Shown: one piece after another, positions 43,257 to 51,014 of the stretch
How positions within the stretch are numbered: position 1 is the stretch's first letter
Layout: each line of letters opens with the position of its first letter
Source: Microvirga terrae
GTDB taxonomy: Bacteria; Pseudomonadota; Alphaproteobacteria; Rhizobiales; Beijerinckiaceae
Assembly: GCF_013307435.2 (NCBI RefSeq)
Contig: NZ_CP102847.1
Span: forward strand, 124,001 to 188,000
Direction of reading: 5' to 3'
DNA length: 64,000 nucleotides
Program-made: the position numbers and the translations under genes
The notes under the pieces: model-generated
What the model was told of the DNA's origin: nothing
Seen by the model: only the letters and a program-made list of their open reading frames with translations
Databases searched by the model: none

Positions 43257-44516
43257 TCAGGCCTCCTCATTATGCTGCTCGGCAGAACGTGAGGCATTCG
43301 GTGCCGCGACCTTCGTCACGATATGGGAGCGAGCCTCAAGCGTCCGGTGCACCGGGCATTTGTCGGCGATCTCCGCGATCTTCTCCGTCACCGCAGGCCC
43401 GGGGTCCGTATCGAAGGTGATTTGGCGCTCGAACTGGTCGATCTTGCCGCTACGCCCTTCTCCGCAGTTGACACAATCCTCAGCATGAACCTTGGCGTGC
43501 CGAACCTCGACCGTAAATGGCGGAAGCTGCCAGCCCTTGCGCTCGGCATACAGCTGAAGTGTCATAGACGTGCAGGCGCCGAGCCCTGCCGCCACGAAGT
43601 CGTACGGACTGGGGCCACTGTCCAGCCCGCCATAGCTCTCAGGCTCGTCGGCAAGGAGCCGGTGCCGCCCGGCTTCGACGACCTGCTGGAAGCGGCCCTC
43701 ACCCGATGCACGAATGCTGACGCCATCGTGATTGGCAACCGCCTCTGCACGGGACGAACGCGCCAGATGCCGGCCGTACCAGGCGCTGATCACCTCTGCG
43801 ACAAAGGCCGCGTCCTCATGGCGGGTCAGGAGATGATCCGCGCCGTCGAGGGAGACGAAGCTCTTCGGATGCTGGGCAGCCTCAAAAATCCGCTTGGCAT
43901 TCTTGATCTCGACGATCTCGTCATCGGGAGCGTGCAGGACAAGCAGCGGACGACCAAGGCTCCGGATCTTCGTCTCGAGATGCTGCCTGCGGACGTCATC
44001 CAGAAACTGCTGTTGGATCGCGAAGCGGCGTCCAGCCAGCTGCACCTCGGCCTCGCCCTGACGTTCGATGGCGGGCACATGGCTGCGAAAGCTTGAGATC
44101 ACGTGCGCAGTATCAGCCGGAGCCCCGATCGTGACCACCGCCCGGACCGCGGGCAGGTCGGGGGCCACCGCAAGCACGGCGGCGCCACCGAGGGAGTGTC
44201 CGACAAGGAGTTCAGCGGGACCAAAGTGCCTCGCGAGATACTTGGCGGCTTGCCGGAGATCCTCGACATTCGAGGAGAAGTTGGTTTTGGGAAACTCTCC
44301 GCCCGAGGCCCCCAGGCCGGTAAAATCGAACCGCAACACCGCAATGCCCCGCATGGCGAGCTCGGACGCGATCCGCCGGGAGGCGAAGAGATCCTTGGAG
44401 CAGGTGAAGCAATGGGCGAAGATCGCATAGGACCGGATCGGGCCGAGCGGGAGTTCAAGCCGGGCGGAAAGTGGGTCACCACGGGACCCTGGAAAGGCTA
44501 CCTTGAGGCTCTGCAT
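43257..44516 (-). CDS. Bifunctional alpha/beta hydrolase-OsmC protein
   Basis: 419 residues, two domains. Residues ~1-255 form an alpha/beta hydrolase: oxyanion F-A-H-C-F-T-C-S-K-D, nucleophile Ser in V-G-H-S-L-G-G-A and His in G-A-D-H-L-L. Residues ~265-410 are an OsmC-like domain with Cys motifs G-L-G-A-C-T-S-M-T-L and D-K-C-P-V-H-R-T-L. The fusion is known in databases as a bifunctional family. It suggests hydrolysis of a peroxy- or thio-ester coupled to peroxide reduction, but no substrate is proven. It ends the Rrf2 cluster, beyond two hairpins. Confidence 0.92.
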   Translation of the reverse strand: MQSLKVAFPGSRGDPLSARLELPLGPIRSYAIFAHCFTCSKDLFASRRIASELAMRGIAVLRFDFTGLGASGGEFPKTNFSSNVEDLRQAAKYLARHFGPAELLVGHSLGGAAVLAVAPDLPAVRAVVTIGAPADTAHVISSFRSHVPAIERQGEAEVQLAGRRFAIQQQFLDDVRRQHLETKIRSLGRPLLVLHAPDDEIVEIKNAKRIFEAAQHPKSFVSLDGADHLLTRHEDAAFVAEVISAWYGRHLARSSRAEAVANHDGVSIRASGEGRFQQVVEAGRHRLLADEPESYGGLDSGPSPYDFVAAGLGACTSMTLQLYAERKGWQLPPFTVEVRHAKVHAEDCVNCGEGRSGKIDQFERQITFDTDPGPAVTEKIAEIADKCPVHRTLEARSHIVTKVAAPNASRSAEQHNEEA

Positions 44517-44580
44517 CTTCGTTTCCTATGCGCGAATGAAGCGTTCGGGGGATCCCCATCATCAATGTAAAATCCCCAAA

Positions 44581-44636
44581 TGCAGCTCGGTGTGTCCGAG
44601 CTGCACTCTGGGACCCGGCTCACGCAGTGCCGGGTC
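44581..44636 (-). terminator. Tandem hairpins between hydrolase-OsmC and CMD genes
   Basis: TGCAGCTCGG-TGTGT-CCGAGCTGCA (44581-44605, perfect 10-bp stem) next to GACCCGGC/GCCGGGTC (44612-44636, 9-base loop). They lie just past the CMD stop on the minus strand and probably limit read-through into the hydrolase-OsmC gene. Confidence 0.65.
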
Positions 44637-44676
44637 TCAGGATGTCTATGTCACATTCAAAAGGAACTGGCTGTGA

Positions 44677-45132
44677 TCAGTGACTTGCCGCAGCCAGCGG
44701 TACGGCGCGGAAACTGATCGCGAGGCGATTGAAGGCATTCATTAAGCCGATCGCGATGGTCAGGTCGGCGAGTTCCTTCTCCGAGAACGTGGCGCGAGCT
44801 TCGGTATAGGCCTCCTCGGGAACATGCGTTTCGCTGACCCGCGTGACCACTTCGGCCCACTTCAGCGCCGCGCGTTCGCGATCGCTGAACAGGGTTCCGC
44901 CTTCGTCCCACGATTGGACAAGCACGAGCTTCTCGACTGGCACTTCGGCCTTGAGCAGGTCGCGGCTGTGCATGTCGATGCAGTAGGCACAGCCGTTGAT
45001 CTGCGAAGTCCGGAGATAGACCAGTTCGATCAGGGACGCCGGTAATCCGCTCTGGGCGACGTAACTGTAGACGGAACCAAGAGCCTTCATGCCGCCGGGA
45101 GACGCGGCCGAATAATTCATGCGCTGGGACAT
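44677..45132 (-). CDS. Carboxymuconolactone decarboxylase/AhpD-like protein
   Basis: 151 residues. Redox motif C48-A-Y-C51-I-D-M-H55 preceded by S-Q-I-N-G, the same as in the ECF41-linked protein at 6450-6905. The AhpD-like fold suggests an alkyl-hydroperoxidase role. The stop of the upstream cupin is 11 bp away, so the two are translated as a pair. No ECF41 promoter lies upstream. Confidence 0.9.
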   Translation of the reverse strand: MSQRMNYSAASPGGMKALGSVYSYVAQSGLPASLIELVYLRTSQINGCAYCIDMHSRDLLKAEVPVEKLVLVQSWDEGGTLFSDRERAALKWAEVVTRVSETHVPEEAYTEARATFSEKELADLTIAIGLMNAFNRLAISFRAVPLAAASH

Positions 45133-45143
45133 CGCAGCAATCC

Positions 45144-45590
45144 TTATTGATGTTCCGGGACGGTCAGGACGTCTCCGTTATCAGCAATGATGACGGCAAG
45201 TAATTTTGCCGGTTCGGTGGCACTGGCGTTCTCGCTGATCTTGTGATGCGAGCCAGGGTTTTCGTACCAGCCTTCGCCAGCCCGGTAGACTTTCGCGGGT
45301 TCATCGCCGACCTGGCTGCGAATGGCACCGGAGAGCACATGCGCATAGATGAAGGCCGACTTGGCATGGATGTGGGATACCGACTTCCCTCCGGGAGCGT
45401 AGCTCACCTCAAGGGCCGTTAGGGTCTTGCCCGCGATGTTCGGAACAAGACGCTCGAAGACAGTCGCCACCGTTTCACCGACGGCGATGGCTGGGCCACC
45501 GGATTTTTCCGGCTCGTGGGCTACGACAGCTGTGCTTGCCACGGCCATTGCGATGCTGGCGGCGAAACGCGAGATCTTGATCATCCTCAT
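45144..45590 (-). CDS. Secreted cupin-domain protein
   Basis: 148 residues. Start 45590 (rather than 45596) was chosen because ATGAGGATGATC aligns with ATGAGGATCATC of the decayed cupin at 56270, each with GAGG upstream. Signal peptide ends near A-V-V-A-H. The barrel has Y-A-P-G-G-K-S-V-S-H-I-H and F-I-Y-A-H-V-L-S-G-A-I-R-S-Q-V, then G-S-H-H-K-I. It is a close paralogue of 562-1035. Ligand unknown. Confidence 0.88.
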   Translation of the reverse strand: MRMIKISRFAASIAMAVASTAVVAHEPEKSGGPAIAVGETVATVFERLVPNIAGKTLTALEVSYAPGGKSVSHIHAKSAFIYAHVLSGAIRSQVGDEPAKVYRAGEGWYENPGSHHKISENASATEPAKLLAVIIADNGDVLTVPEHQ

Positions 45591-45982
45591 CTGCATATCC
45601 TCATGTTGGGATCAGGAATGCAGCGATCGTGCCTGTGGTGAGGGCTCGACAACAGGCCCAAGAACCAGCAACCGGCCTGTACCATCGAACCGCCCTTATC
45701 GGGCCGACCCCGACATCAAGGTGCTTAACGGCGATGTGGTGCTTATAGGACTGATGAGATGGCCGGGCGGGCATTTCAAGATCAGCAAGTTAGAAAGTCC
45801 CAGCACAAGCAGCTCGACGATGTCGAGGGTTTGGTGGGTGTAGGTGGCCTGACTTGGATAACCGCCTGGTAGTCTTTTGATTGTGGGGCATTGATTTGCG
45901 CTATTGCATTGCTGCGCTCCTTTAGGAGCACAGCACCCGCGGCACGTTGTCCGGTCGGATTCGTTCCCGTCCGGATAACGGT
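45591..45982. other. Intergenic region upstream of cupin
   Basis: About 390 bp. Bases near 45648-45690 resemble the upstream region of the decayed cupin at ~56332-56373, sharing TCTTGGGCCTGT (minus strand). This points to a copied promoter region. No gene recognised. Confidence 0.45.
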
Positions 45983-46363
45983 TCAACCCCGGCTCTTCTC
46001 GACGGCCAGTCGTACAAGCGAGATGCAGAAGAGTGCGGTGCCGACGAGCCAAACAATCGCGGCTACGACGGCTGGAACCGGTTGCCCGTGGACGATCAGC
46101 ACGTAGATCCCTGCCGGGAACATAAGGCCACTCGGCGCGGAAATCAGGAAATGGGCTTTCGCCAGTCTGCTTTCCGCCAGAACCGGATAGGCGCGATACG
46201 TGAGGCCAAAGAGCGCCGTCGAGGCCCATCCAACCAGATTCAGGTGAGAGTGCAGGTGACCGAGCGAGAAATCCTGTGCAAATCCCATTCCCAGACCAAG
46301 GGAGACACTGAGGACCAGACACAGGCTTGCCAGTGTCAGAAAGTAAACGTCGATGTTTCGCAT
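45983..46363 (-). CDS. Small four-helix membrane protein, haem-copper-oxidase-like
   Basis: 126 residues with four hydrophobic helices. The second carries H-L-H-S-H-L-N-L-V-G-W-A-S-T-A-L-F-G-L, reminiscent of haem-ligating helices in cytochrome oxidase subunit I and of the short cytochrome-oxidase-like proteins of Hyphomicrobiales. It may bind haem, but single-subunit function is unknown. It lies between NDH-2 (69 bp downstream of that gene) and the cupin and points to a membrane redox module. Confidence 0.75.
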   Translation of the reverse strand: MRNIDVYFLTLASLCLVLSVSLGLGMGFAQDFSLGHLHSHLNLVGWASTALFGLTYRAYPVLAESRLAKAHFLISAPSGLMFPAGIYVLIVHGQPVPAVVAAIVWLVGTALFCISLVRLAVEKSRG

Positions 46364-46432
46364 AATATATCCGTCTCTCCGCCTTGACCGAGCAGCAGCC
46401 CGGCCAAGGCACCAGTGGTGTCTACGTTGGGG

Positions 46433-47641
46433 TCAGGGGACGATCACGAAGTCCGGGTTGGCGACCACAAAGGCTGCGTTGCGATCAGCCGGAGGCGGGT
46501 AGATCCACGTCGTGTTGATCGCTTGCTTGAGAGCCTTGCCGGCGTCTCGCGTCAGATGCACCTGGCGGTCCCAACCCTCAGTGTAGACAGCCCCCCAGGG
46601 ACCAATATCGAGGCAGGTGACGTATTTCGGCTGGCTGTACGGATGCAACGGCAATCCAACCAGTTCCGCGGCGGCGTTATGACCGGCAACCCGTCCAAGG
46701 CTTTGTGCGTGCTGGCACGACATCAGCGTCGTGTTGCCAAGACCGTCTGTTGCCGCTTGAACGACGTCTCCCGTGACGAAGATGTCGTCCACCTCTGTGG
46801 CATGGAGGAAAGCATCGCCGATCACCCTGCCGAAGCGGTCGCGCTCGCCTGGAATTTGGCCTGCAAGCGGGTTGGCACGGGCCCCGGCGGTCCAGATGAC
46901 GGTGTGCGTCTGAATGCGCTGCCCGGATGAGAGGGTAACACTGTCCGCGGAAACGATGTTAACCGCAGCGCCGGTGATGATCTCGACTCCGCACTCGGCC
47001 AGAGCCTGTTCGATGACCGGGCGTGGAACCGGGCCAAGGTCAGGACCGATGTGCGGTGCCTGTTCAACGACGACCACCCGGATGTCAGCATCGTGGCCCA
47101 AAACCTTGCGCAGGCGCTCCGGCATCTCGGCAACGGTTTCGATCCCCGTAAAGCCGCCTCCGGCGACGACAACTGTGTTGCGTGCGGCGGTCTCAGGACG
47201 GTTCGCAAGGGATTTCAGGTGAATGTCGAGCCTATGAGCGCCCTCCAACTGATCGACATTGAACGTATGCTCCGCCAGTCCTGGCACCGGCGGCTGAAAG
47301 AGGCAGCTGCCGGCGGCCAGTACGAACTTGTCGTAGGGCAGGTGTAACTGCGTACCGTCGTTCTTGCCGATTTCGATGAGGCGGGCGTCGGCATCGATCG
47401 TCTGCACCAACCCTGCGATATGGCTAACACCCACAGCTTCGAACAATGGAGCGAGATCCGGGTTCATGTTCTCGAGAACCGCTTCATAGAGACGGGGCCG
47501 GATCGTCAGGCTAGCCATGGGTGACACGACAATCACCTCGATGTCCGCCTCCTTGCCCGCAAGCGACACCGCCCGAGCGGCGGAGACGGCGGCCCACATG
47601 CCGGCAAAGCCCGAGCCGGCGATCACAATTTTCTTGGTCAT
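46433..47641 (-). CDS. NAD(P)/FAD-dependent oxidoreductase (NDH-2-like)
   Basis: 402 residues; start 47641 places the FAD motif I-V-I-A-G-S-G-F-A-G-M-W-A-A at residues ~5-18. The NADH fold has V-V-V-A-G-G-G-F-T-G-I-E, and G-D-V closes the FAD site. Members include type II NADH:quinone dehydrogenases at the inner membrane, without proton pumping. A tail copy remains at 35068-35118. First gene of the cluster under the Rrf2 regulator 131 bp upstream. Confidence 0.9.
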   Translation of the reverse strand: MTKKIVIAGSGFAGMWAAVSAARAVSLAGKEADIEVIVVSPMASLTIRPRLYEAVLENMNPDLAPLFEAVGVSHIAGLVQTIDADARLIEIGKNDGTQLHLPYDKFVLAAGSCLFQPPVPGLAEHTFNVDQLEGAHRLDIHLKSLANRPETAARNTVVVAGGGFTGIETVAEMPERLRKVLGHDADIRVVVVEQAPHIGPDLGPVPRPVIEQALAECGVEIITGAAVNIVSADSVTLSSGQRIQTHTVIWTAGARANPLAGQIPGERDRFGRVIGDAFLHATEVDDIFVTGDVVQAATDGLGNTTLMSCQHAQSLGRVAGHNAAAELVGLPLHPYSQPKYVTCLDIGPWGAVYTEGWDRQVHLTRDAGKALKQAINTTWIYPPPADRNAAFVVANPDFVIVP

Positions 47642-47772
47642 AATAATTCTCTGTCTCGGCCGGACGTGTGAAGCCATTCCGTCAAGGTGAGGCCCGACGG
47701 GTTCTCGGCAGGTCCGGCAAGGTGCCGAGAAATTCTAAATGTTTGAGGTGAGGGCGGCTGACCCCCGCGAGA

Positions 47773-48312
47773 TCAACTTGGCGGCTCTTTGGATCGGGGG
47801 GTGCGGCCTGGCCGACGGGCGTCTAGACGCTCCGACATCCAGTCTTGAACCTGGCCGAGAAAATCTGATGGGGCTTTGCGTCCGAGCGCCGCGTGCACAT
47901 CGGCCAGCGATTGGGAAGCCAGCGTGTCTCGCATCGCCTTCTCAGCCTGGAGCATGACGGCGTGGACGGCACACACACCGTTGCTCGACCATGCCGGCGG
48001 CTTGCCCTTGAACAAGGCGCAACGGCCCCGGATCTGCTGACAATCGAAGAGCGGCTTCTCCCCTTCGATCGCGTCGACGATCTCTAGGAAGGTGATGTCC
48101 TTGGCTGGACGTGCGAGGCGGTAGCCGCCCCGAACGCCTTCGCTGGCCGTGACGATCCAAGCCCTTTCGAGCTTGGGAAAGATCTTGGCGAGGAAGCCGG
48201 GCGAGATACCCTGCAACTCGGCCAGGTCCCGGCTGCTGAGGGCTGCATCAGAGTCGACAAGCCATAGAAGGCAATGGATGCCATACTCAACGCTGACGGT
48301 CAGGTGTGCCAT
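47773..48312 (-). CDS. Rrf2-family iron-sulfur transcriptional regulator
   Basis: 179 residues from 48312 (M-A-H-L-T-V-S-V-E-Y). The winged helix has L-S-S-R-D-L-A-E-L-Q-G-I-S-P-G-F-L-A-K-I-F. The candidate cluster ligands are C91-x6-C98-x15-C114, matching NsrR/IscR/RirA spacing in outline. Such proteins sense nitric oxide, iron or cluster status. It is upstream of and in the same direction as the NDH-2 cluster, so it probably controls it. Which signal it uses cannot be told. Confidence 0.9.
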   Translation of the reverse strand: MAHLTVSVEYGIHCLLWLVDSDAALSSRDLAELQGISPGFLAKIFPKLERAWIVTASEGVRGGYRLARPAKDITFLEIVDAIEGEKPLFDCQQIRGRCALFKGKPPAWSSNGVCAVHAVMLQAEKAMRDTLASQSLADVHAALGRKAPSDFLGQVQDWMSERLDARRPGRTPRSKEPPS

Positions 48313-48512
48313 AATTTCGGTATGTTGCGTCTGCCAATAATCGGACTGCGATAAACACAGACCATAATAGTCAGCGTTTATCGACGCAAGTGCGAAAACG
48401 CATACTGTCTTTGTCTGAATTGATCTGCCACTGCGTACGATCCGGGTCAGCCCTGGCGGTTCGCTCACGTGCCCGTGTGATTTAACAGATGCTGCTTCCC
48501 GTATGACATGCC

Positions 48513-48776
48513 TCAGTAACCAGCAGATCGGCGAGCAGGCCGCGACGCCGTGTATCCGGTTGCGAGCTGCCGCATCCGGTTTTCAGCCTGATGCAGTGCC
48601 TCGAAAACCTGCTTGTTGGCGCGACCTTCAGCAATGGCACGCTCCCAGCGGCCATCACGCATCATCGCCTCGACCTCGCGATTGACCTGGTCGCGATCTG
48701 TACCACCGCCCATCTCCGCCAAGGCCATGCCGGGAAGGACAAGAAGGGGCAGGGTCAAAAGACGTTTTCTCAACAT
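48513..48776 (-). CDS. Small secreted protein, unknown
   Basis: 87 residues. ATG 48776 follows TATGGAGAGCGCC and opens a signal peptide (L-R-K-R-L-L-T-L-P-L-L-V-L-P-G-M-A-L-A). The mature part is charged and helical (D-R-D-Q-V-N-R-E-V-E-A-M-M, A-I-A-E-G-R-A-N-K-Q). No domain recognised; perhaps a periplasmic coiled-coil stress protein. Confidence 0.6.
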   Translation of the reverse strand: MLRKRLLTLPLLVLPGMALAEMGGGTDRDQVNREVEAMMRDGRWERAIAEGRANKQVFEALHQAENRMRQLATGYTASRPARRSAGY

Positions 48777-49147
48777 GGCGCTCTCCATAAAGCCGGCGCA
48801 TGGCCGATGCCCGAGGGCTGGGTGCAATCGGCGAGTGCCGATCGAGCCTGAGGCGATCTTGCAGCCGCCCTGAGCCACAAAACAGGACCAAGACCGACCG
48901 AAAAGACTGCACCATTGGCGTTGATCCCCTCCCCCGTCGGCGCTGAGGAGAACTTTCAGAGTCACGGGCAGCTTCGGGGACGGTCACATCATCCCAACTG
49001 GCCACGGCAATGGCCGCGTTGCGATCCAACGCACGCGGGTTAGATCCAGTAGACTCATGCCCGGAGCCGCTATAGAAACCCGGCGCAATCAGGATCTCAC
49101 CTATATCCAGGGCGATCCGATACCCAAGACTTGGTTGGGAGGCACGC
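48777..49147. other. Intergenic region, nothing recognised
   Basis: About 370 bp between the divergent starts of the small secreted protein and the GST gene. Must contain both promoters; no operator or RNA seen. Confidence 0.4.
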
Positions 49148-49792
49148 ATGCTTAAGATATTCGGCGCGGTCGGATCAGGCTCCGTGCCGATCGAGGCCAT
49201 GCTGACTTTGCTTGGAGTTCCTTACGAAGTGATTGAGGCGGTCACTTGGGAGGACGAAGCGGCGCGTGAGCGGGTCGAGACAGCCAATCCGTTGGGTCAA
49301 GTCCCGACACTGGTGCTGCCATCCGGCGAGGTCATAACTGAAAGCGCTGCGATCCTGATCTATTTGGCTGATCTCCATCCACAGGCACGACTGGCGCCAG
49401 GGCTCAACGACCCCAATCGCGCACAATACCTCCGCTGGATGACCTATGTGTCGGCGGCCATCTACGCATTTGCCTGGATCAAAGACGACCCTATGCGCAT
49501 CACTGCCAGCGACAAACTCGCGCCGGAGATCATTGATCGCATTCATGACCGGATCGCCGACTGCTGGCACATGATGGACGATCAGATCACACCGGGCCGC
49601 TACATCCTCGGCGACGAACTCTCCGTGTTGGATCTGTATGTCACGGTGATCTCGCGCTTCGCTCCCTGGCGCTCGCGCTTTTACAAGAGTGCACCGAAGA
49701 TGGCCGAAATCGTCCGCCAGGTCGATACGGATCCCCGTCTCAACGAATTTTGGGCGAAGCGATTTCCATTTGATGAGGGGTGGGAGCGGTAA
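49148..49792 (+). CDS. Glutathione S-transferase family protein
   Basis: 214 residues. The thioredoxin-like N-domain has the start L-K-I-F-G-A-V-G-S-G-S-V-P-I-E and cis-Pro in G-Q-V-P-T-L-V-L, then E-S-A-A-I for glutathione binding. All-helical C-domain follows from ~90. Likely conjugates or reduces electrophiles with glutathione. Active-site Ser near residue 10 or 12 is plausible but not proven. Confidence 0.88.
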   Translation: MLKIFGAVGSGSVPIEAMLTLLGVPYEVIEAVTWEDEAARERVETANPLGQVPTLVLPSGEVITESAAILIYLADLHPQARLAPGLNDPNRAQYLRWMTYVSAAIYAFAWIKDDPMRITASDKLAPEIIDRIHDRIADCWHMMDDQITPGRYILGDELSVLDLYVTVISRFAPWRSRFYKSAPKMAEIVRQVDTDPRLNEFWAKRFPFDEGWER

Positions 49793-49908
49793 GCGTTACA
49801 TCGCGAGCCATGCTTAAGAACCGATGGCGGCGATAAATGCACATCGCCGCCGCAGCTCCACGTGGGTGTGAGTTCACCGCGTGGCCACTCAACTAGAGCA
49901 TCGGACGG

Positions 49909-50538
49909 TTACACGGACGCATACCCGGCGGCCTTGAGATAGTTCCAACACTCTTGCGGCTCGAAGAGATCGCAGATGCCTCCGAGGGCTCGCCAAAGCA
50001 CCTCAAAGGTTCGGGCCTCGGCCTTGCGCAAGTGTGCTTTGATCTTGGCGAAGGCCTGCTCGATCGGGTTCATGTCCGGACTGTACGGCGGCAGGAACAG
50101 GAACCAGGCCCCTCGTTGCTTCAGGCATTGGGCGGCCTTCTCGCTCTTGTGAACCGCGAGGTTGTCGAGGATCACGACATCTCCGTCTCTGAGCGTCGGC
50201 GCCAGTTGCGTCTCGATGTAGGTGTCAAACGCCGTGCGGGTGATCGGGCCATCGATCACCCAGGGCGCGCTCAGCTCATGGCAGCGCAGGCCCGCGATGA
50301 AAGTATGCGTCTTCCAATGGCCGAAGGGAGCGCCGGCGCGTAACCGTTCTCCCTTGCGCGAGCGTCCGCGCAGGCGCGTCATCTTAGTGTTGACGTAAGT
50401 CTCATCGAGAAACACCAGCCGGTGCGGCTCTTGGCGCATGCGCGGCTGGCGGTGGCCTGCCCAGACCCTGCGCTCCTCACGTATGTCGGCGCGTGCGCAC
50501 TCCGCCGCCATCAGCTGTTTTTTTATAGGTGAAGCCAC
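49909..50538 (-). CDS. IS630 transposase, C-terminal (catalytic) part
   Basis: 209 residues in its own frame. DDE catalytic domain: first Asp in [10 protein letters not shown], second in [10 protein letters not shown] and Glu in [11 protein letters not shown]. Lies one frame off the helix-turn-helix part; the join is at a run of seven A (50518-50524). A true start inside this frame is not expected, since a fusion is needed. Confidence 0.9.
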   Translation of the reverse strand: MASPIKKQLMAAECARADIREERRVWAGHRQPRMRQEPHRLVFLDETYVNTKMTRLRGRSRKGERLRAGAPFGHWKTHTFIAGLRCHELSAPWVIDGPITRTAFDTYIETQLAPTLRDGDVVILDNLAVHKSEKAAQCLKQRGAWFLFLPPYSPDMNPIEQAFAKIKAHLRKAEARTFEVLWRALGGICDLFEPQECWNYLKAAGYASV

Positions 50539-50866
50539 GCCGGCACAGGAAGCGCGAGAGCATCGCGGGAGCCGCCACCACCCCGTGCTCGTCCAGCAGC
50601 CTTGCGGCGAGCTCGGGCATGGTGATGGCCGGCTCGGCCTCGACGGTCTGGATCAGAAAGCTCTCATAGGCCACCAGCTTGCCGCCTCCCGGCGGGCGGC
50701 CCTGACGGGCTGGCGCGAGTGAGCCGGAGTGCCGCTTGCGCTGCATCAGCCTGATGGCGCAGCTGTCACTGACCCCAAAGTGGCGGGCCGCCGCCCGGCA
50801 GGAATGGCCCGCCTCGACAAAGGCCGCCACCCTCACGCGCAGATCCAAGGAGAAGCTCTGGGTCAT
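50477..50866 (-). CDS. IS630 transposase, N-terminal (DNA-binding) part
   Basis: 129 residues. Helix-turn-helix: [18 protein letters not shown], then a second one at [11 protein letters not shown]. Ends past the seven-A run at K-K-T-A-D. Slippage there would join it to the catalytic part, the standard arrangement in many IS630 elements. Confidence 0.9.
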   Translation of the reverse strand: MTQSFSLDLRVRVAAFVEAGHSCRAAARHFGVSDSCAIRLMQRKRHSGSLAPARQGRPPGGGKLVAYESFLIQTVEAEPAITMPELAARLLDEHGVVAAPAMLSRFLCRRGFTYKKTADGGGVRTRRHT

Positions 50867-51014
50867 GATCCACCTCCTGTCCTCAGAAGGGAATCACACT
50901 TCAGCCCAGACCGAAACCTCTTGAATCTGCCTTCCAGTCCGATGCTCTAACGCGTCCGTCAACGGCTTGCCGCCTTCGCGGGCGATCGGTGCCCGATCAA
51001 AGGACTGGACGACT

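Larger units (their letters stand above)
49896..50947 (-). mobile_element. IS630-family insertion sequence
   Basis: 1052 bp with 11-bp terminal inverted repeats GAGCATCGGAC (49896-49906) and GTCCGATGCTC (50937-50947). TA target duplications at 49894-49895 and 50948-50949 are as expected for IS630. It holds two overlapping transposase frames on the minus strand. It inserted between the GST gene and the acetolactate-synthase-like gene and does not break a gene. Confidence 0.93.

Noticed and set aside
44649..44675. A third TGTCACA near the CMD paralogue as an ECF41 promoter
   Set aside because: After 16 bases the sequence is TGTG rather than CGTC, and it lies downstream of the CMD gene on the wrong strand.
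49954..50343. Plus-strand frame opposite the IS630 transposase
   Set aside because: It is antisense to the DDE domain and has no ribosome-binding site or domain.
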